Assembly: GCA_003164675.1 (NCBI GenBank)
Contig: PLTX01000013.1
Span: 1 to 58,442 of the forward strand
DNA from: Verrucomicrobiota bacterium
GTDB taxonomy: Bacteria; Verrucomicrobiota; Verrucomicrobiia; Palsa-1439
DNA: 58,442 nt
Reading direction: 5' to 3'
Under the pieces are notes generated by a model, which was given only the letters and a program-made list of their open reading frames with translations, made no database searches and was not told the DNA's origin. The translations under genes were made by a program, and so were the position numbers. Below, piece after piece: positions 1 through 7,066 of the stretch. Numbering within the stretch: position 1 is the stretch's first letter; the number at the start of each line of letters is the position of its first letter.

Positions 1-301
1 TCGTCTCCGGCATCGTGAGCACGATCTTGTACCCGCGGGCTGCGGCGACAAAGGCCAGCGCGATGCCGGTATTGCCGCTGGTCGGTTCGATGATGGTGAC
101 GCCGGGTTTGAGCCGTCCTCGTGTTTCGGCGTCCCAAATCAACGCCGCGCCGATGCGGCATTTGACCGAGTAGGACGGATTGCGGCCTTCGATCTTGGCC
201 AGCACCGTGGCGTTCGCGCCGCCGGTGACGCGATTCAATTTAACCAGCGGGGTGTTCCCGATGGAGAACGAGTTGTCTTCAAAGTAATGTTGCTTGCTCA
301 T
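1..301 (-). CDS. cysK: Cysteine synthase A, N-terminal part (runs off the window)
   Basis: This is the first 100 codons of O-acetylserine sulfhydrylase, the PLP enzyme that makes cysteine from O-acetylserine and sulfide in the cytoplasm. The reading starts at the ATG at 299-301, directly after a GGAGGGA ribosome site. The visible protein opens [20 protein letters not shown] and carries the PLP-lysine segment [12 protein letters not shown] (lysine near residue 45) and the substrate loop [11 protein letters not shown]. It resembles E. coli CysK closely, including the unusual SVKCRIG form. The remainder lies outside the window. It is downstream of the DUF3034 and YezD-like genes on the same strand and probably belongs to a sulfur-assimilation operon with them. 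The family call is firm; the co-transcription is inferred. Confidence 0.95.
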   Translation of the reverse strand, partial: MSKQHYFEDNSFSIGNTPLVKLNRVTGGANATVLAKIEGRNPSYSVKCRIGAALIWDAETRGRLKPGVTIIEPTSGNTGIALAFVAAARGYKIVLTMPET

Positions 302-308
302 GTTCCCT

Positions 309-346
309 CCGTTGCCGCCACGGGGGAGGACTGCCTCCCGCCGTGG
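309..346 (-). other. Imperfect hairpin just upstream of cysK
   Basis: An inverted repeat (left arm TTGCCGCCACGGGGGAGG, right arm CCTCCCGCCGTGGCAA, with a three-base bulge) fills the short gap between the DUF3034 stop codon and the cysK ribosome site. There is no U-run after it in either direction, so it is not a classical terminator. It could protect or separate messages within the operon. Function is unproven. Confidence 0.4.
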
Positions 347-367
347 CAACAGGTCGGTTTCGTAATG

Positions 368-1369
368 TTAAAATTCCCATTTCGTGGTGACGCCCCAGAC
401 GCCGTCGGCCTCGTGATTCAACACGTTGCCGAAGTGGCCGTAACCGGCGGCCAGGGTGAAATGATTATTGACAACATAGGCGGCGTCGATCGTCCACCAA
501 TCGCCCTCGGCTTTCACCAAATTGCCGATGGGTTTGTAATCGTTCGGCTGCTGGCGGTATTCGGCGGCCAGCGCCAGATTGCCGGTAACGAATACTACCA
601 CGTTGCCCTCGAAGAGGAAGTTGTAACTGGAGGTGAATCCGCCCAGGCCGTTCCAGACGCCCTCGGTCGCGCGACCGCCGGCTTCGATGAGAACTGGCCG
701 CGGCAATTGGGTGATCAATTTCGAGGCGTAGAGCGTGAAGTCCGTGCCGTCATGGTGCTTGAGGCCGGCCAAGCTCAGGGCGCCGCCGAGGTTCTTGTCG
801 ATTTCGTGGATCCCGTCGTTGTACTTGTAATGAACGCCGAGGGTCAGCGCTGGAATCCATTTTTCATTGAACTCGCCTTCCGTCAACAATTGCAGCCGAG
901 CGTTGAAGTTGTGCAACTGGACTTCTTCCCGACTGATTTTGACCGTGGTGGCATTCTGAATCGCCTGCGGCAGATCGCCCAATCCCAGTCGATCCCATCC
1001 GTAACCGAGTTCGAGCCGCTTCCACGGCGATTCGGTCACCGTCAGCGCTTCCAGGTTCACCTCGTGCCCGAGGTTAACGTAGGTGAAGCCAACAGACGGA
1101 CGGCCGACCGGCTCGCCGTTGCGCGGCGGGTTGACGATATAGGCGGACAAGGTCGAGAAAATTCCGCCATTGCCTTCAATTTGATGCAAGGGCAACGGGG
1201 CCGGCTTCTCCGCAGGCTGGGCTTTCTCGACCGGTTGGGCTTTCTCCGCGGGTTGGGCGGCTACCGGTGGCGTGTTGGTGCCGGCATCATCGGCGCGCGC
1301 GGCGCGCAGGCTCACGAACAATTGGCTGGCGGCAATCAATGCGGCCAGTACGACGCGACTGGATTTCAT
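368..1369 (-). CDS. DUF3034-family predicted outer-membrane beta-barrel protein
   Basis: This 333-residue secreted protein has a signal peptide (residues 1-26, ending AARADD), then a short linker of AQP(A/V)EKAQP repeats up to about residue 58, then a barrel-like domain of alternating aromatic/polar strands ending in WEF. A C-terminal aromatic is typical of outer-membrane barrels. Stretches such as WIPALTLGVHYKYNDG, HHDGTDFTLYASKLI and LAAEYRQQPND match the DUF3034 family as I remember it. No specific function is known for that family. It lies between a YezD-like gene and cysK on the same strand, which hints at a role linked to sulfur nutrition, for example uptake of a sulfur compound. That role is inference from position only. 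Confidence 0.8.
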   Translation of the reverse strand: MKSSRVVLAALIAASQLFVSLRAARADDAGTNTPPVAAQPAEKAQPVEKAQPAEKPAPLPLHQIEGNGGIFSTLSAYIVNPPRNGEPVGRPSVGFTYVNLGHEVNLEALTVTESPWKRLELGYGWDRLGLGDLPQAIQNATTVKISREEVQLHNFNARLQLLTEGEFNEKWIPALTLGVHYKYNDGIHEIDKNLGGALSLAGLKHHDGTDFTLYASKLITQLPRPVLIEAGGRATEGVWNGLGGFTSSYNFLFEGNVVVFVTGNLALAAEYRQQPNDYKPIGNLVKAEGDWWTIDAAYVVNNHFTLAAGYGHFGNVLNHEADGVWGVTTKWEF

Positions 1370-1464
1370 AACAGTGGCTATTCTCCTCTGCCAAAACTTC
1401 CAGTCGCCTGGCCAGTTCCGCTATCATCTATTGAGTTGTTCGCCTCCAGTGAGTCTGGACGGCG

Positions 1465-1698
1465 TCAAATCCCTTCCATGGACCGCAGGCTGCCTTCGCC
1501 TTCGAGACGGCTGGCTTCGTTGAGGCGCAGCTTTTCCGTTCGCTCGATCTGCACCACCCGGGCGTTGTGAACCACAATCTGCACAACGCCGAAGCGCAAC
1601 GATCGAACCTGCCGCCGCACGATGGCCAGCCAAGCGCGTTCTTCCTCGGTCAGATGGAGGTCTTCTTCTTTCACGTTCTCGTGAGGCAACGCCTGCAA
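1465..1698 (-). CDS. YezD-like small protein (DUF2292)
   Basis: A small protein of about 77 residues whose core (LRFGVVQIVVHNARVVQIER, then TEKLRL) matches the YezD/DUF2292 family, which is often found beside sulfate-assimilation and cysteine-synthesis genes. Its biochemical role is unknown. The start is uncertain. The frame stays open up to 1767, but the ATG at 1747-1749 lies inside a 17-bp palindrome that looks like an operator. I therefore prefer the TTG at 1696-1698, preceded by GGGAGCGAGG; a GTG at 1672-1674 is also possible. The tail beyond the core (NEASRLEGEGSLRSMEGI) is longer than in Bacillus YezD. It is followed on the same strand by the DUF3034 gene and cysK, so a three-gene operon is likely. 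Confidence 0.7.
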   Translation of the reverse strand: MQALPHENVKEEDLHLTEEERAWLAIVRRQVRSLRFGVVQIVVHNARVVQIERTEKLRLNEASRLEGEGSLRSMEGI

Positions 1699-1741
1699 CT
1701 TCGACGCGCCTCGCTCCCATGCCAGACAAACAGGGTTATAC

Positions 1742-1758
1742 TCTACCATTATGGTAGA
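1742..1758. promoter_or_regulatory. Candidate operator palindrome upstream of the YezD-like gene
   Basis: The 17-bp sequence TCTACCATTATGGTAGA is a perfect dyad apart from its central base. It sits about 45 bp before the preferred start of the minus-strand YezD-like gene, and a second half-site-like TAGTAGAG lies just beyond it. The position suits a repressor or activator site for the YezD-DUF3034-cysK operon. The regulator is unknown. Confidence 0.45.
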
Positions 1759-1767
1759 CAAGGTCAA

Positions 1768-2280
1768 ACTCTACTATATTGATCGATTTATGCAAGAACT
1801 TTTTTCGACGCGTAACGCGCCCCACTGCCGGACACCGCAACGTCCACGCCCACAGGCGCTTCCGCCGGGGGGAATGATCGGGGTCTGGCGATGGCGGCGA
1901 GGTCGGTCCTCCTTCGCTAAAGCTTCCACCTTCGCCACGGCTTCGGCGGACAAGTCGGAGGACGAGTCGCGGCTTCCGCTACGAAGGCCAAGGCGAATGC
2001 GGAGCGGACCCTTCGACTTCGCTCAGGACGAGACCCTTCGACTTCGCTCGGTTCGACGCGGCTCGGTTCGACCCCGATGTAGGAATCGGGGTAAACTTTG
2101 CTCACCGCAGGCACCGCAGGCCCTTCGACAGGCTCAGGGTAAACAGGGCAGGCGAAGTAGACAAGAATGCCTGAAGACGTGCCGACCGCGAATGGTCACG
2201 AACGAAAGGCGACCCGCCTGAGACGGATTCACTGAAGCAAATGTACCGATCTTGAGATGTACCCCCGCTTGGTGGACTCT
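1768..2280. repeat. Gene-free stretch with REP-like palindromic repeats
   Basis: No convincing gene is seen in about 510 bases. The stretch holds two tandem copies of the dispersed repeat CCCTTCGACTTCGCTC (2009-2028 and 2034-2051), a third form CCCTTCGACAGGCTCAGGG followed by TAAAC (2121-2144), and a palindrome CCCCGAT-6 nt-ATCGGGG followed by TAAA (2072-2095). Related copies recur at 5477-5546 and 6869-7039. These look like small mobile or structural palindromes rather than coding DNA. Confidence 0.65.
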
Positions 2281-2589
2281 CTACTCAGCGAGTTGGGCGC
2301 GCACGAGTTCGCAGAGTTTCACGGCCAGCTTGTCCTTCACGGCGTAGTACACGCACTGCCCGTTCTTGCGACGGGCCAGAACGCCGCCGGCGGCCAGCAA
2401 CGCGAGATGCTTGGAGACATTGGCCTGGGTGGACCCGACGGCCGTTACAATCTCGTTCACACTGCGGGGTTCCTTGCAAACGGCCTGCAGAATCCGCAGT
2501 CGCATCGGCTCCCCCAACACCCTGAACCGACCGGCAATCCGATCCAATTCCTCGGCGGTAAGCAGGCGTGTGTTCTTTTCCTTTGACAT
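2281..2589 (-). CDS. ArsR/SmtB-family transcriptional regulator (probable sulfur-species sensor)
   Basis: A 102-residue winged-helix repressor. The recognition helix region (residues 43-65, SVNEIVTAVGSTQANVSKHL followed by ALL) and the wing (RRKNGQCVYYAVKD) are typical of ArsR proteins. The usual metal-binding CVC motif is absent, but cysteines occur at residues 38, 79 and 93. Cys38 near the third helix and Cys93 in the last helix are placed roughly like the disulfide/tetrasulfide pair of persulfide sensors of the BigR/SqrR type. It is divergent from a rhodanese gene with only 27 bp between start codons, so it most likely controls that gene, the CoA-disulfide reductase and itself in response to reactive sulfur. 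The family is certain; the ligand is inferred. Confidence 0.9.
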   Translation of the reverse strand: MSKEKNTRLLTAEELDRIAGRFRVLGEPMRLRILQAVCKEPRSVNEIVTAVGSTQANVSKHLALLAAGGVLARRKNGQCVYYAVKDKLAVKLCELVRAQLAE

Positions 2590-2616
2590 ATAACTATATG
2601 ATTATATAATTATAGC
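2583..2616 (+). promoter_or_regulatory. Compact divergent promoter/operator between arsR-type and rhodanese genes
   Basis: TTGACA (2583-2588), a 16-bp spacer and TATAAT (2605-2610) match the consensus promoter perfectly on the plus strand. The rhodanese ATG follows six bases later, so its message should be leaderless or nearly so. The spacer and -10 contain AT-rich dyads, including the palindrome ATTATATAAT (2601-2610), where the ArsR protein may bind. The -35 box overlaps the regulator's own start codon (2587-2589). Confidence 0.7.
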
Positions 2617-3204
2617 ATGAACACACCGATTGTCCATTCCAAAACGTCCATTACCCCGCGAGAACTTCATCGGCGGATGACCGAAGGACTCCCCATCGAA
2701 TTGCTCGATGTGCGCACCCCCGCCGAACACGCCACGGTCCACGTGTCGGGGGCCCGGCTGCTGCCACTGGACAAGCTCGACGCGGCCACGGTCCTGAGGA
2801 ATCGGGGGAGATGCGACGCCCCGCTGTATGTCATGTGCCAGTCGGGAACCCGGTCCGCCAAAGCCATTGAGAAGTTTCAGCAAGCGGGCTTTGAGGGTTG
2901 CGTGCAGGTCGAGGGGGGAATCGAAGCGTGGGTAAAAGCCGGGTTGCCGGTGGAACGCGGCGAGTGCAAGGTGTTGCCGCTGATGCGTCAGGTGCAGATT
3001 ACCGTGGGCATTTTGTCAGCCACGGGTGCGGCGCTGGCGCTGGGAGTGAATGTATGGTTTGCCATCATCCCGCTCGTCACGGGTTGCGGTCTGTTGTTTG
3101 CGGGACTCACTGGCGCCTGCGGATTGGCGTTGCTCCTCGCCAAGATGCCGTGGAATCGTCAGCTCGCCTGTCCTTCAAACTCCTGTTGTGATGTGAAGCA
3201 TTGA
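2617..3204 (+). CDS. Membrane-anchored rhodanese (YgaP-like, rhodanese plus DUF2892-type tail)
   Basis: A 195-residue sulfurtransferase. Residues 10-112 form a rhodanese domain with the active-site loop CQSGTR (Cys74), which would carry a persulfide. Residues about 120-175 contain two hydrophobic segments with a short loop, like the membrane tail of E. coli YgaP, so the catalytic domain should sit on the inner-membrane face in the cytoplasm. The tail ends in a cysteine-rich CPSNSCCDVKH, which might bind metal or accept sulfur. No ribosome site is visible because the start codon lies six bases from the -10 box. The gene is 12 bp upstream of a CoA-disulfide reductase-rhodanese and divergent from an ArsR regulator. 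Together they look like a persulfide-handling unit. Confidence 0.9.
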   Translation: MNTPIVHSKTSITPRELHRRMTEGLPIELLDVRTPAEHATVHVSGARLLPLDKLDAATVLRNRGRCDAPLYVMCQSGTRSAKAIEKFQQAGFEGCVQVEGGIEAWVKAGLPVERGECKVLPLMRQVQITVGILSATGAALALGVNVWFAIIPLVTGCGLLFAGLTGACGLALLLAKMPWNRQLACPSNSCCDVKH

Positions 3205-3216
3205 TTTGGTTGAATT

Positions 3217-4866
3217 ATGAATACTCCCCGTCGAATCCTCATCATCGGTGGCGTAGCCGGAGGCGCTTCGGCCGCCGCCAAGGCCCGCCGCGTGGATGAA
3301 ACCGCGGAAATCCATGTTTTTGAACGCGGGCCGTATATTTCCTTCGCGAATTGCGGTTTGCCGTATTACATCGCCGGCGAGATTGACGGTCGGGAGAAGC
3401 TGATCATCATGACGCCCAAAACGTTTTGGGCGCGGTCTCGCGTGCAGGCCCATGTGAACCATGAAGTGTTGTCGATCGACCGCGCGGCGAGGACGGTGCG
3501 GGTCAAGGGCCCGGATGGCAGCGAGCGTGATGTGCCCTATGACAAGCTGATACTCAGCCAGGGAGCGAAACCGATTGTCCCGCCCATCCCCGGCGTCGAG
3601 CTGCCGAATGTGTTTACGTTGCGCGACATCCCGGATATGGACCGCATTGCCGAATTCGTGAACGAGCGCAAGCCGCGGCGCGCCGTGGTGATCGGCGGCG
3701 GATTCATCGGTCTGGAAATGGCCGAGGCATTCCACCGTCGCGGACTGCACGTCACCGTTGTGGAACTGAGCCCGCAGATTTTGCCCTTGCTGGATCGTGA
3801 CATGGCCCGCCATTTGCAGGATAAAATCCGTAGACCGGATTTCGATTTCAAACTCGGTGCGGCGGCAGCGGCATTCACTCCGGGAGGCGTGGAATTTGCC
3901 GACGGGAGCAAGTTGCCGGCTGACTTGATCCTGCTCAGCGTGGGCGTGAAGGCCGAAGTGGAGTTGGCCAAGGCGGCCGGGTTGGAGATTGGTGTGACGG
4001 GCGGTGTCAAAACCAACGGTCGCATGGAGTCGTCCGACCCGAACATTTACGCCGTTGGGGACGCGGCGGAAACGATGCACGCACTGACCGGCGCGCGGGC
4101 GCGGATTGCGCTGGCCGGCCCGGCCAATCGGCAGGGACGCATCGCCGGAGCCAACGCGGCCGGCGCGCGAATGATTTATCCAGGCGCGCTTGGCACTTCC
4201 ATTGTGCGGGTGTTGAACATGACGGTCGGTTTCACGGGGATCAACAGCGCACAAGCCGCCAAGGCCGGGTTCAGTGTGTTCACCAGCCTCACGCGAGACA
4301 ACAGTCATGCGGATTACTATCCCGGCGCAACCCCGGTGCTGATCAAGTTGATCGCGGAGGAAGGCACGGGAAGGCTTCTCGGGGCGCAGGTGCTTGGCGA
4401 GAACGGCATCGACAAACGGGTGGACGTGCTGGCCACGGCCATCGCCGGCAAAATGAGCGTGTTCGATTTGGAAAACCTCGACCTCGCCTATTCGCCACCG
4501 TTCGGCGCGGCTAACGACCCGGTGAACATTGCCGGGTTTGTGGCGGGACACATTGCCCATGGGGATGTCGCAACCGTCGCGCCGGAGACATGGCACCCCA
4601 ACGGCGACTTCCTGCTCGATGTTCGCGACGCCGAAGAATTGGCGGATTTTGGACGACTGGCCAACGCGGTGAACATCCCGCTGACACAACTGCGCGACCG
4701 GTTGGGCGAACTGCCGCGCAATCAACGGATCGTGACGTATTGCCAGAAAGGCCAACGTGGCTATCTCGCCGCTTGTTTGCTGCACGGGCGCGGATTTGAA
4801 AACGTGGCCAATTTGCGGGGCGGGTTCCTGCAAGCGGCGCTCTGGGACCACGCGATACTCAAATAA
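3217..4866 (+). CDS. cdr: CoA-disulfide reductase fused to a rhodanese domain
   Basis: A 549-residue flavoprotein of the CoA-disulfide/persulfide reductase family. It has an N-terminal FAD motif (IIGGVAGGASAAAKARR), the redox-active cysteine in SFANCGLPYYIAG (Cys46), an NAD(P)H-binding motif near residue 155 (VVIGGGFIGLEMAEAF) and the second FAD motif NIYAVGDAAE near residue 280. After the dimerisation domain a rhodanese domain follows (about 455-549) with active-site loop CQKGQRGY (Cys near 509). Enzymes of this layout reduce CoA-persulfides or polysulfide with NAD(P)H. It follows the membrane rhodanese by 12 bp and is presumably co-transcribed and controlled by the ArsR protein. Physiological substrate is inferred from family. 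Confidence 0.93.
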   Translation: MNTPRRILIIGGVAGGASAAAKARRVDETAEIHVFERGPYISFANCGLPYYIAGEIDGREKLIIMTPKTFWARSRVQAHVNHEVLSIDRAARTVRVKGPDGSERDVPYDKLILSQGAKPIVPPIPGVELPNVFTLRDIPDMDRIAEFVNERKPRRAVVIGGGFIGLEMAEAFHRRGLHVTVVELSPQILPLLDRDMARHLQDKIRRPDFDFKLGAAAAAFTPGGVEFADGSKLPADLILLSVGVKAEVELAKAAGLEIGVTGGVKTNGRMESSDPNIYAVGDAAETMHALTGARARIALAGPANRQGRIAGANAAGARMIYPGALGTSIVRVLNMTVGFTGINSAQAAKAGFSVFTSLTRDNSHADYYPGATPVLIKLIAEEGTGRLLGAQVLGENGIDKRVDVLATAIAGKMSVFDLENLDLAYSPPFGAANDPVNIAGFVAGHIAHGDVATVAPETWHPNGDFLLDVRDAEELADFGRLANAVNIPLTQLRDRLGELPRNQRIVTYCQKGQRGYLAACLLHGRGFENVANLRGGFLQAALWDHAILK

Positions 4867-5079
4867 GCCGCTGAGGAACTGCTGGACCGGAGTCGGGCGA
4901 TGGCGGCGAGTTCGGTGCGGCGGAATACGGAGCGGAAGAGGCTGGCAAGAGGCAGGCGGTGACCCTCCTCCCCTCGATATGTCGCTTAGCGATTGCAGCC
5001 AGGAGAAACGACGGCTGCGTCTCGTCGGACTCGGCTTATCATGGATGGAACGCGGGCGGTCAGCGTGTCTGACGTGGGG

Positions 5080-5110
5080 TGCTAAATTTTTAGCATGCCA
5101 CGAATGGCAT
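5080..5110 (-). other. Pair of small hairpins between cdr and a small membrane ORF
   Basis: The 285 bases between 4867 and 5151 hold no recognised gene. They contain the dyad TGCTAAATTTTTAGCA (5080-5095) next to ATGCCACGAATGGCAT (5095-5110). Read on the minus strand the second forms a six-bp stem with a TTCG tetraloop. Together they could end transcription of the small minus-strand ORF at 5152-5277, but no clear U-tract follows. Confidence 0.3.
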
Positions 5111-5151
5111 TGGTGACGAAGCGGCGGACGAGCGGGTGACGTTTCGCTGGG

Positions 5152-5277
5152 TCACCTGCGACGGAGAAACACACCGAAGAACCACAGCAGGATCAAGCAG
5201 AGAAGGAAGATCGCAATCAGTGCCCGCGTCGGTGTGATTCTGCTTGGATTCTTGGGCTTGTTCTCATTGCGTTCCAT
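5152..5277 (-). CDS. Possible small single-pass membrane protein
   Basis: A 41-residue frame reading MERNENKPKNPSRITPTRAL followed by a hydrophobic helix (IAIFLLCLILLWFFGVF) and a basic end (LRRR). The pattern, a charged N-terminus, one transmembrane segment and a basic tail, is typical of real small membrane proteins and unlikely as a random frame in GC-rich DNA. The frame is open further upstream to 5340, but that extension is not protein-like. No good ribosome site is seen before the ATG, and I know of no family. It is flanked by repeat-rich non-coding DNA on the promoter side. Confidence 0.4.
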   Translation of the reverse strand: MERNENKPKNPSRITPTRALIAIFLLCLILLWFFGVFLRRR

Positions 5278-5725
5278 AGCGGTCAGTCTACCAGACTTCC
5301 CGCTTAACCACCAGCGCGATTCGCCGTACACGCGAGGCATGTCCGGTTATTCTGGCTCCGACTGCCCCGCGAAGGTCACCAGTATAGACGATGTTCGTGG
5401 CCCAGGCAAAACCGGTTCGGCCGGCTTGCGGCGGATCCTTTGAGAGGCTCAGGGCAGACATTAGGCGGCGGGAGCGCCCCGAAAAGGATTCGGGGTAAAG
5501 AGTCGGGCGATGTTGAGGGGGCCCTTCGACTGCGCTCAGGATAAACCAAACTCGAAATCCGAATGTCGAGGTTCGAAACGCATTTTTCGAGAACTGTTCG
5601 CGCAGAACCCCCCTCCCCCGCTGGGGGACAAGTCGCGGCGGCGTGCGGAGCGGAAGAGTCTGGCAAGTCTGACTCTGATGTCTTTATTGTGAACAGTAAG
5701 TCTTAGCTGGAGCCGGTTGCAACTG
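5278..5725. repeat. Gene-free stretch with REP-like palindromes
   Basis: About 450 bases without a convincing gene. Recognisable elements are the palindrome CCCCGAA-5 nt-TTCGGGG followed by TAAA (5477-5499), identical in its core to the one at 6869-6891, and CCTTCGACTGCGCTCAGG followed by ATAAAC (5523-5546), a relative of the repeats at 2009-2144. A fragment GCGGAGCGGAAGAG.CTGGCAAG near 5645-5665 also occurs near 4927-4945. The region just before 5726 is the downstream side of the FRG gene. Confidence 0.6.
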
Positions 5726-6628
5726 TCAGGTCGTTTTCGCGCTCGGGCTTTTCCTCAACCAGTACTCGTCAATCTTCGTAATTGGTTCATACAGACGTAA
5801 ATACATTGACCTCGCAACCCCCTCAATTCCTGGAAAGAGAGAGGCATGCGTCAGGTTAGAAGAGATTAATGCACGAATCATCCGTTTGTACGACGCCCTA
5901 CCTCCCGGGAAATTGTAAACTCTCCACGGCGGGCCCGCGGGATTCTCCGCCGCAGGACACTCCCTAAGCCAACCGTGTATGTCGAGATCAATTCTGCTGG
6001 GAATCATAAACAGACCCTGCTGCGCAACTTGGCGCGGATTCTGCCATCGCCCCTCAAAGAACGAAACGAAATCCTTTGTCTGCTCGGTTTTCGGCCTAAT
6101 GCAAAAGTCGTCCTCTTTGATTTCAAATCGGCGACGCACAACACGGTACGCCGCCATCTGAATCGCTTTTAGATTCAAAGCGTGAACGCTGTACGGCCTG
6201 TACTTTTTATCCAGTTCGGCCTCGTCTGGCTTCTCTTCTGAGGCTACGGGTTTGACCGAATCAACCGCCGCAAAAAACAGCGCGGCGTGCGCGCTGTAGG
6301 TGAAATCGACCAAGCGCGTAGGAGCGCCGAAGTGCTGCATGATTGCGAGCCAACTTAACAGATCCTCATCATCGGGTAGATGGGTCAGAAAATGGTGCGC
6401 CGATTTCTGAAACTTTCGAATGGCGTCGTATTCGCGTATGGCACGACTGGTTTCCCCAATGTTCTTCTGGTGTGTACGATAAAAACGCTTGAGCGACGGT
6501 TCGATGTGATACTTAACGTCGGGGTGACCCCGAAACACCCAGTCTCGACAGTGCAAATGGTTGATTTCCCGTACAAATTCTTCGTAGGAACCAACTGGAA
6601 TCTCCTTGGGGCTCATTTGGTTAAACAT
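5726..6628 (-). CDS. FRG-domain protein (orphan, defence-associated type)
   Basis: A 300-residue protein with the FRG domain hallmarks: W-V-F-R-G-H (WVFRGHPDVKYHIEPSLKR, near residues 28-46) and the strongly conserved QHFGAPTRLVDFTYSAHAAL with FFA directly after (near 120-142). FRG domains take their name from the Phe-Arg-Gly motif. They are frequent in phage-defence and toxin-like genes, where they are suspected effectors, but their chemistry is unsettled. I chose the ATG at 6626-6628 because GGAGAA lies nine bases upstream. The frame is open to 6709, but the extra residues look non-coding. The gene appears more AT-rich than its neighbours and stands alone between repeat-filled intergenic regions, which suggests horizontal acquisition. 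No partner gene is adjacent. Confidence 0.85.
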   Translation of the reverse strand: MFNQMSPKEIPVGSYEEFVREINHLHCRDWVFRGHPDVKYHIEPSLKRFYRTHQKNIGETSRAIREYDAIRKFQKSAHHFLTHLPDDEDLLSWLAIMQHFGAPTRLVDFTYSAHAALFFAAVDSVKPVASEEKPDEAELDKKYRPYSVHALNLKAIQMAAYRVVRRRFEIKEDDFCIRPKTEQTKDFVSFFEGRWQNPRQVAQQGLFMIPSRIDLDIHGWLRECPAAENPAGPPWRVYNFPGGRASYKRMIRALISSNLTHASLFPGIEGVARSMYLRLYEPITKIDEYWLRKSPSAKTT

Positions 6629-6698
6629 GATAGCGTTCTCCGCCGCTATGGGCAAGCACGTCCCAAGTAAGGCTTTCGGTGACCTCAATCTCCACGTT

Positions 6699-6738
6699 CG
6701 GCGCTTCATAGAAGCGCCGCTACATCAGCGCTGCTACA
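6699..6738 (-). repeat. Two adjacent GTAG-flanked hairpins (REP-like)
   Basis: CGGCGCTTC-ATA-GAAGCGCCG (6699-6719) is a perfect nine-bp stem with a three-base loop, followed directly by CTACA (6720-6724). A shorter perfect palindrome CAGCGCTG (6726-6733) is again followed by CTACA (6734-6738). On the minus strand each hairpin is preceded by TGTAG, the arrangement of REP elements used by RAYT transposases. Four similar hairpins occur at 7067-7233. Confidence 0.7.
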
Positions 6739-6868
6739 ACAGTTTCTTAGTCGTCGTCTTCTGTCGGCGCGTGTGGTGCGAGGTCGGGAGGCCTTCACGC
6801 AACGGGGCGGCGGAAGGCGATGCGACCTCACCCCGAAATGGCCACGGGAAGCGAGGTAACCCCGCTCG

Positions 6869-6891
6869 CCCCGAAAAGGATTCGGGGTAAA
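6869..6891. repeat. CCCCGAA palindrome with TAAA tail
   Basis: CCCCGAAAAGGATTCGGGG followed by TAAA. The 19-base palindrome is identical to the copy at 5477-5495 and close to those at 7018-7039 and 2072-2095. It lies within the 806 bases (6629-7434) between the FRG gene and the phosphoesterase gene, a stretch in which I see no convincing protein gene. Confidence 0.65.
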
Positions 6892-6921
6892 GAATCGGGG
6901 CATCCACGATTAGAAATTGAT

Positions 6922-6950
6922 TTGACCGGTTATCGGCCATTGTGTATAGT
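6922..6950 (+). promoter_or_regulatory. Strong-looking promoter with no protein gene behind it
   Basis: TTGACC (6922-6927), a 17-bp spacer and TATAGT (6945-6950) form a near-consensus sigma-70 type promoter on the plus strand. The roughly 300 bases after it contain only palindromes and no convincing reading frame. It could drive a small non-coding RNA starting near 6957. On sequence alone this is suggestive, not proof. Confidence 0.4.
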
Positions 6951-7017
6951 CGGGGTGGTTCTTTGAAAACATGGTTGATGGGACGGCTTGGAACCGGTAG
7001 GGTCAATGGTCGTGCGG

Positions 7018-7039
7018 CCCCGAAGGCGTTCGGGGTAAA
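7018..7039. repeat. CCCCGAA palindrome with TAAA tail
   Basis: CCCCGAA-GGCG-TTCGGGG followed by TAAA, a variant of the 6869-6891 and 5477-5499 copies with a four-base loop. If a transcript starts from the promoter at 6922-6950, this hairpin would lie about 60 bases into it. Confidence 0.6.
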
Positions 7040-7066
7040 AAGCCCGACCCTCCAAGCGGAGGCGAC

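Noticed and set aside
1751-2221. Open frames in the 1.75-2.2 kb repeat region
   Set aside because: They run through dispersed palindromic repeats and have no protein-like stretch.
3175-4851. 558-codon open frame antisense to the CoA-disulfide reductase
   Set aside because: It is rich in Arg, His and Gln, lacks any recognisable motif, and mirrors a well-conserved gene; a shadow of GC-rich third-position use.
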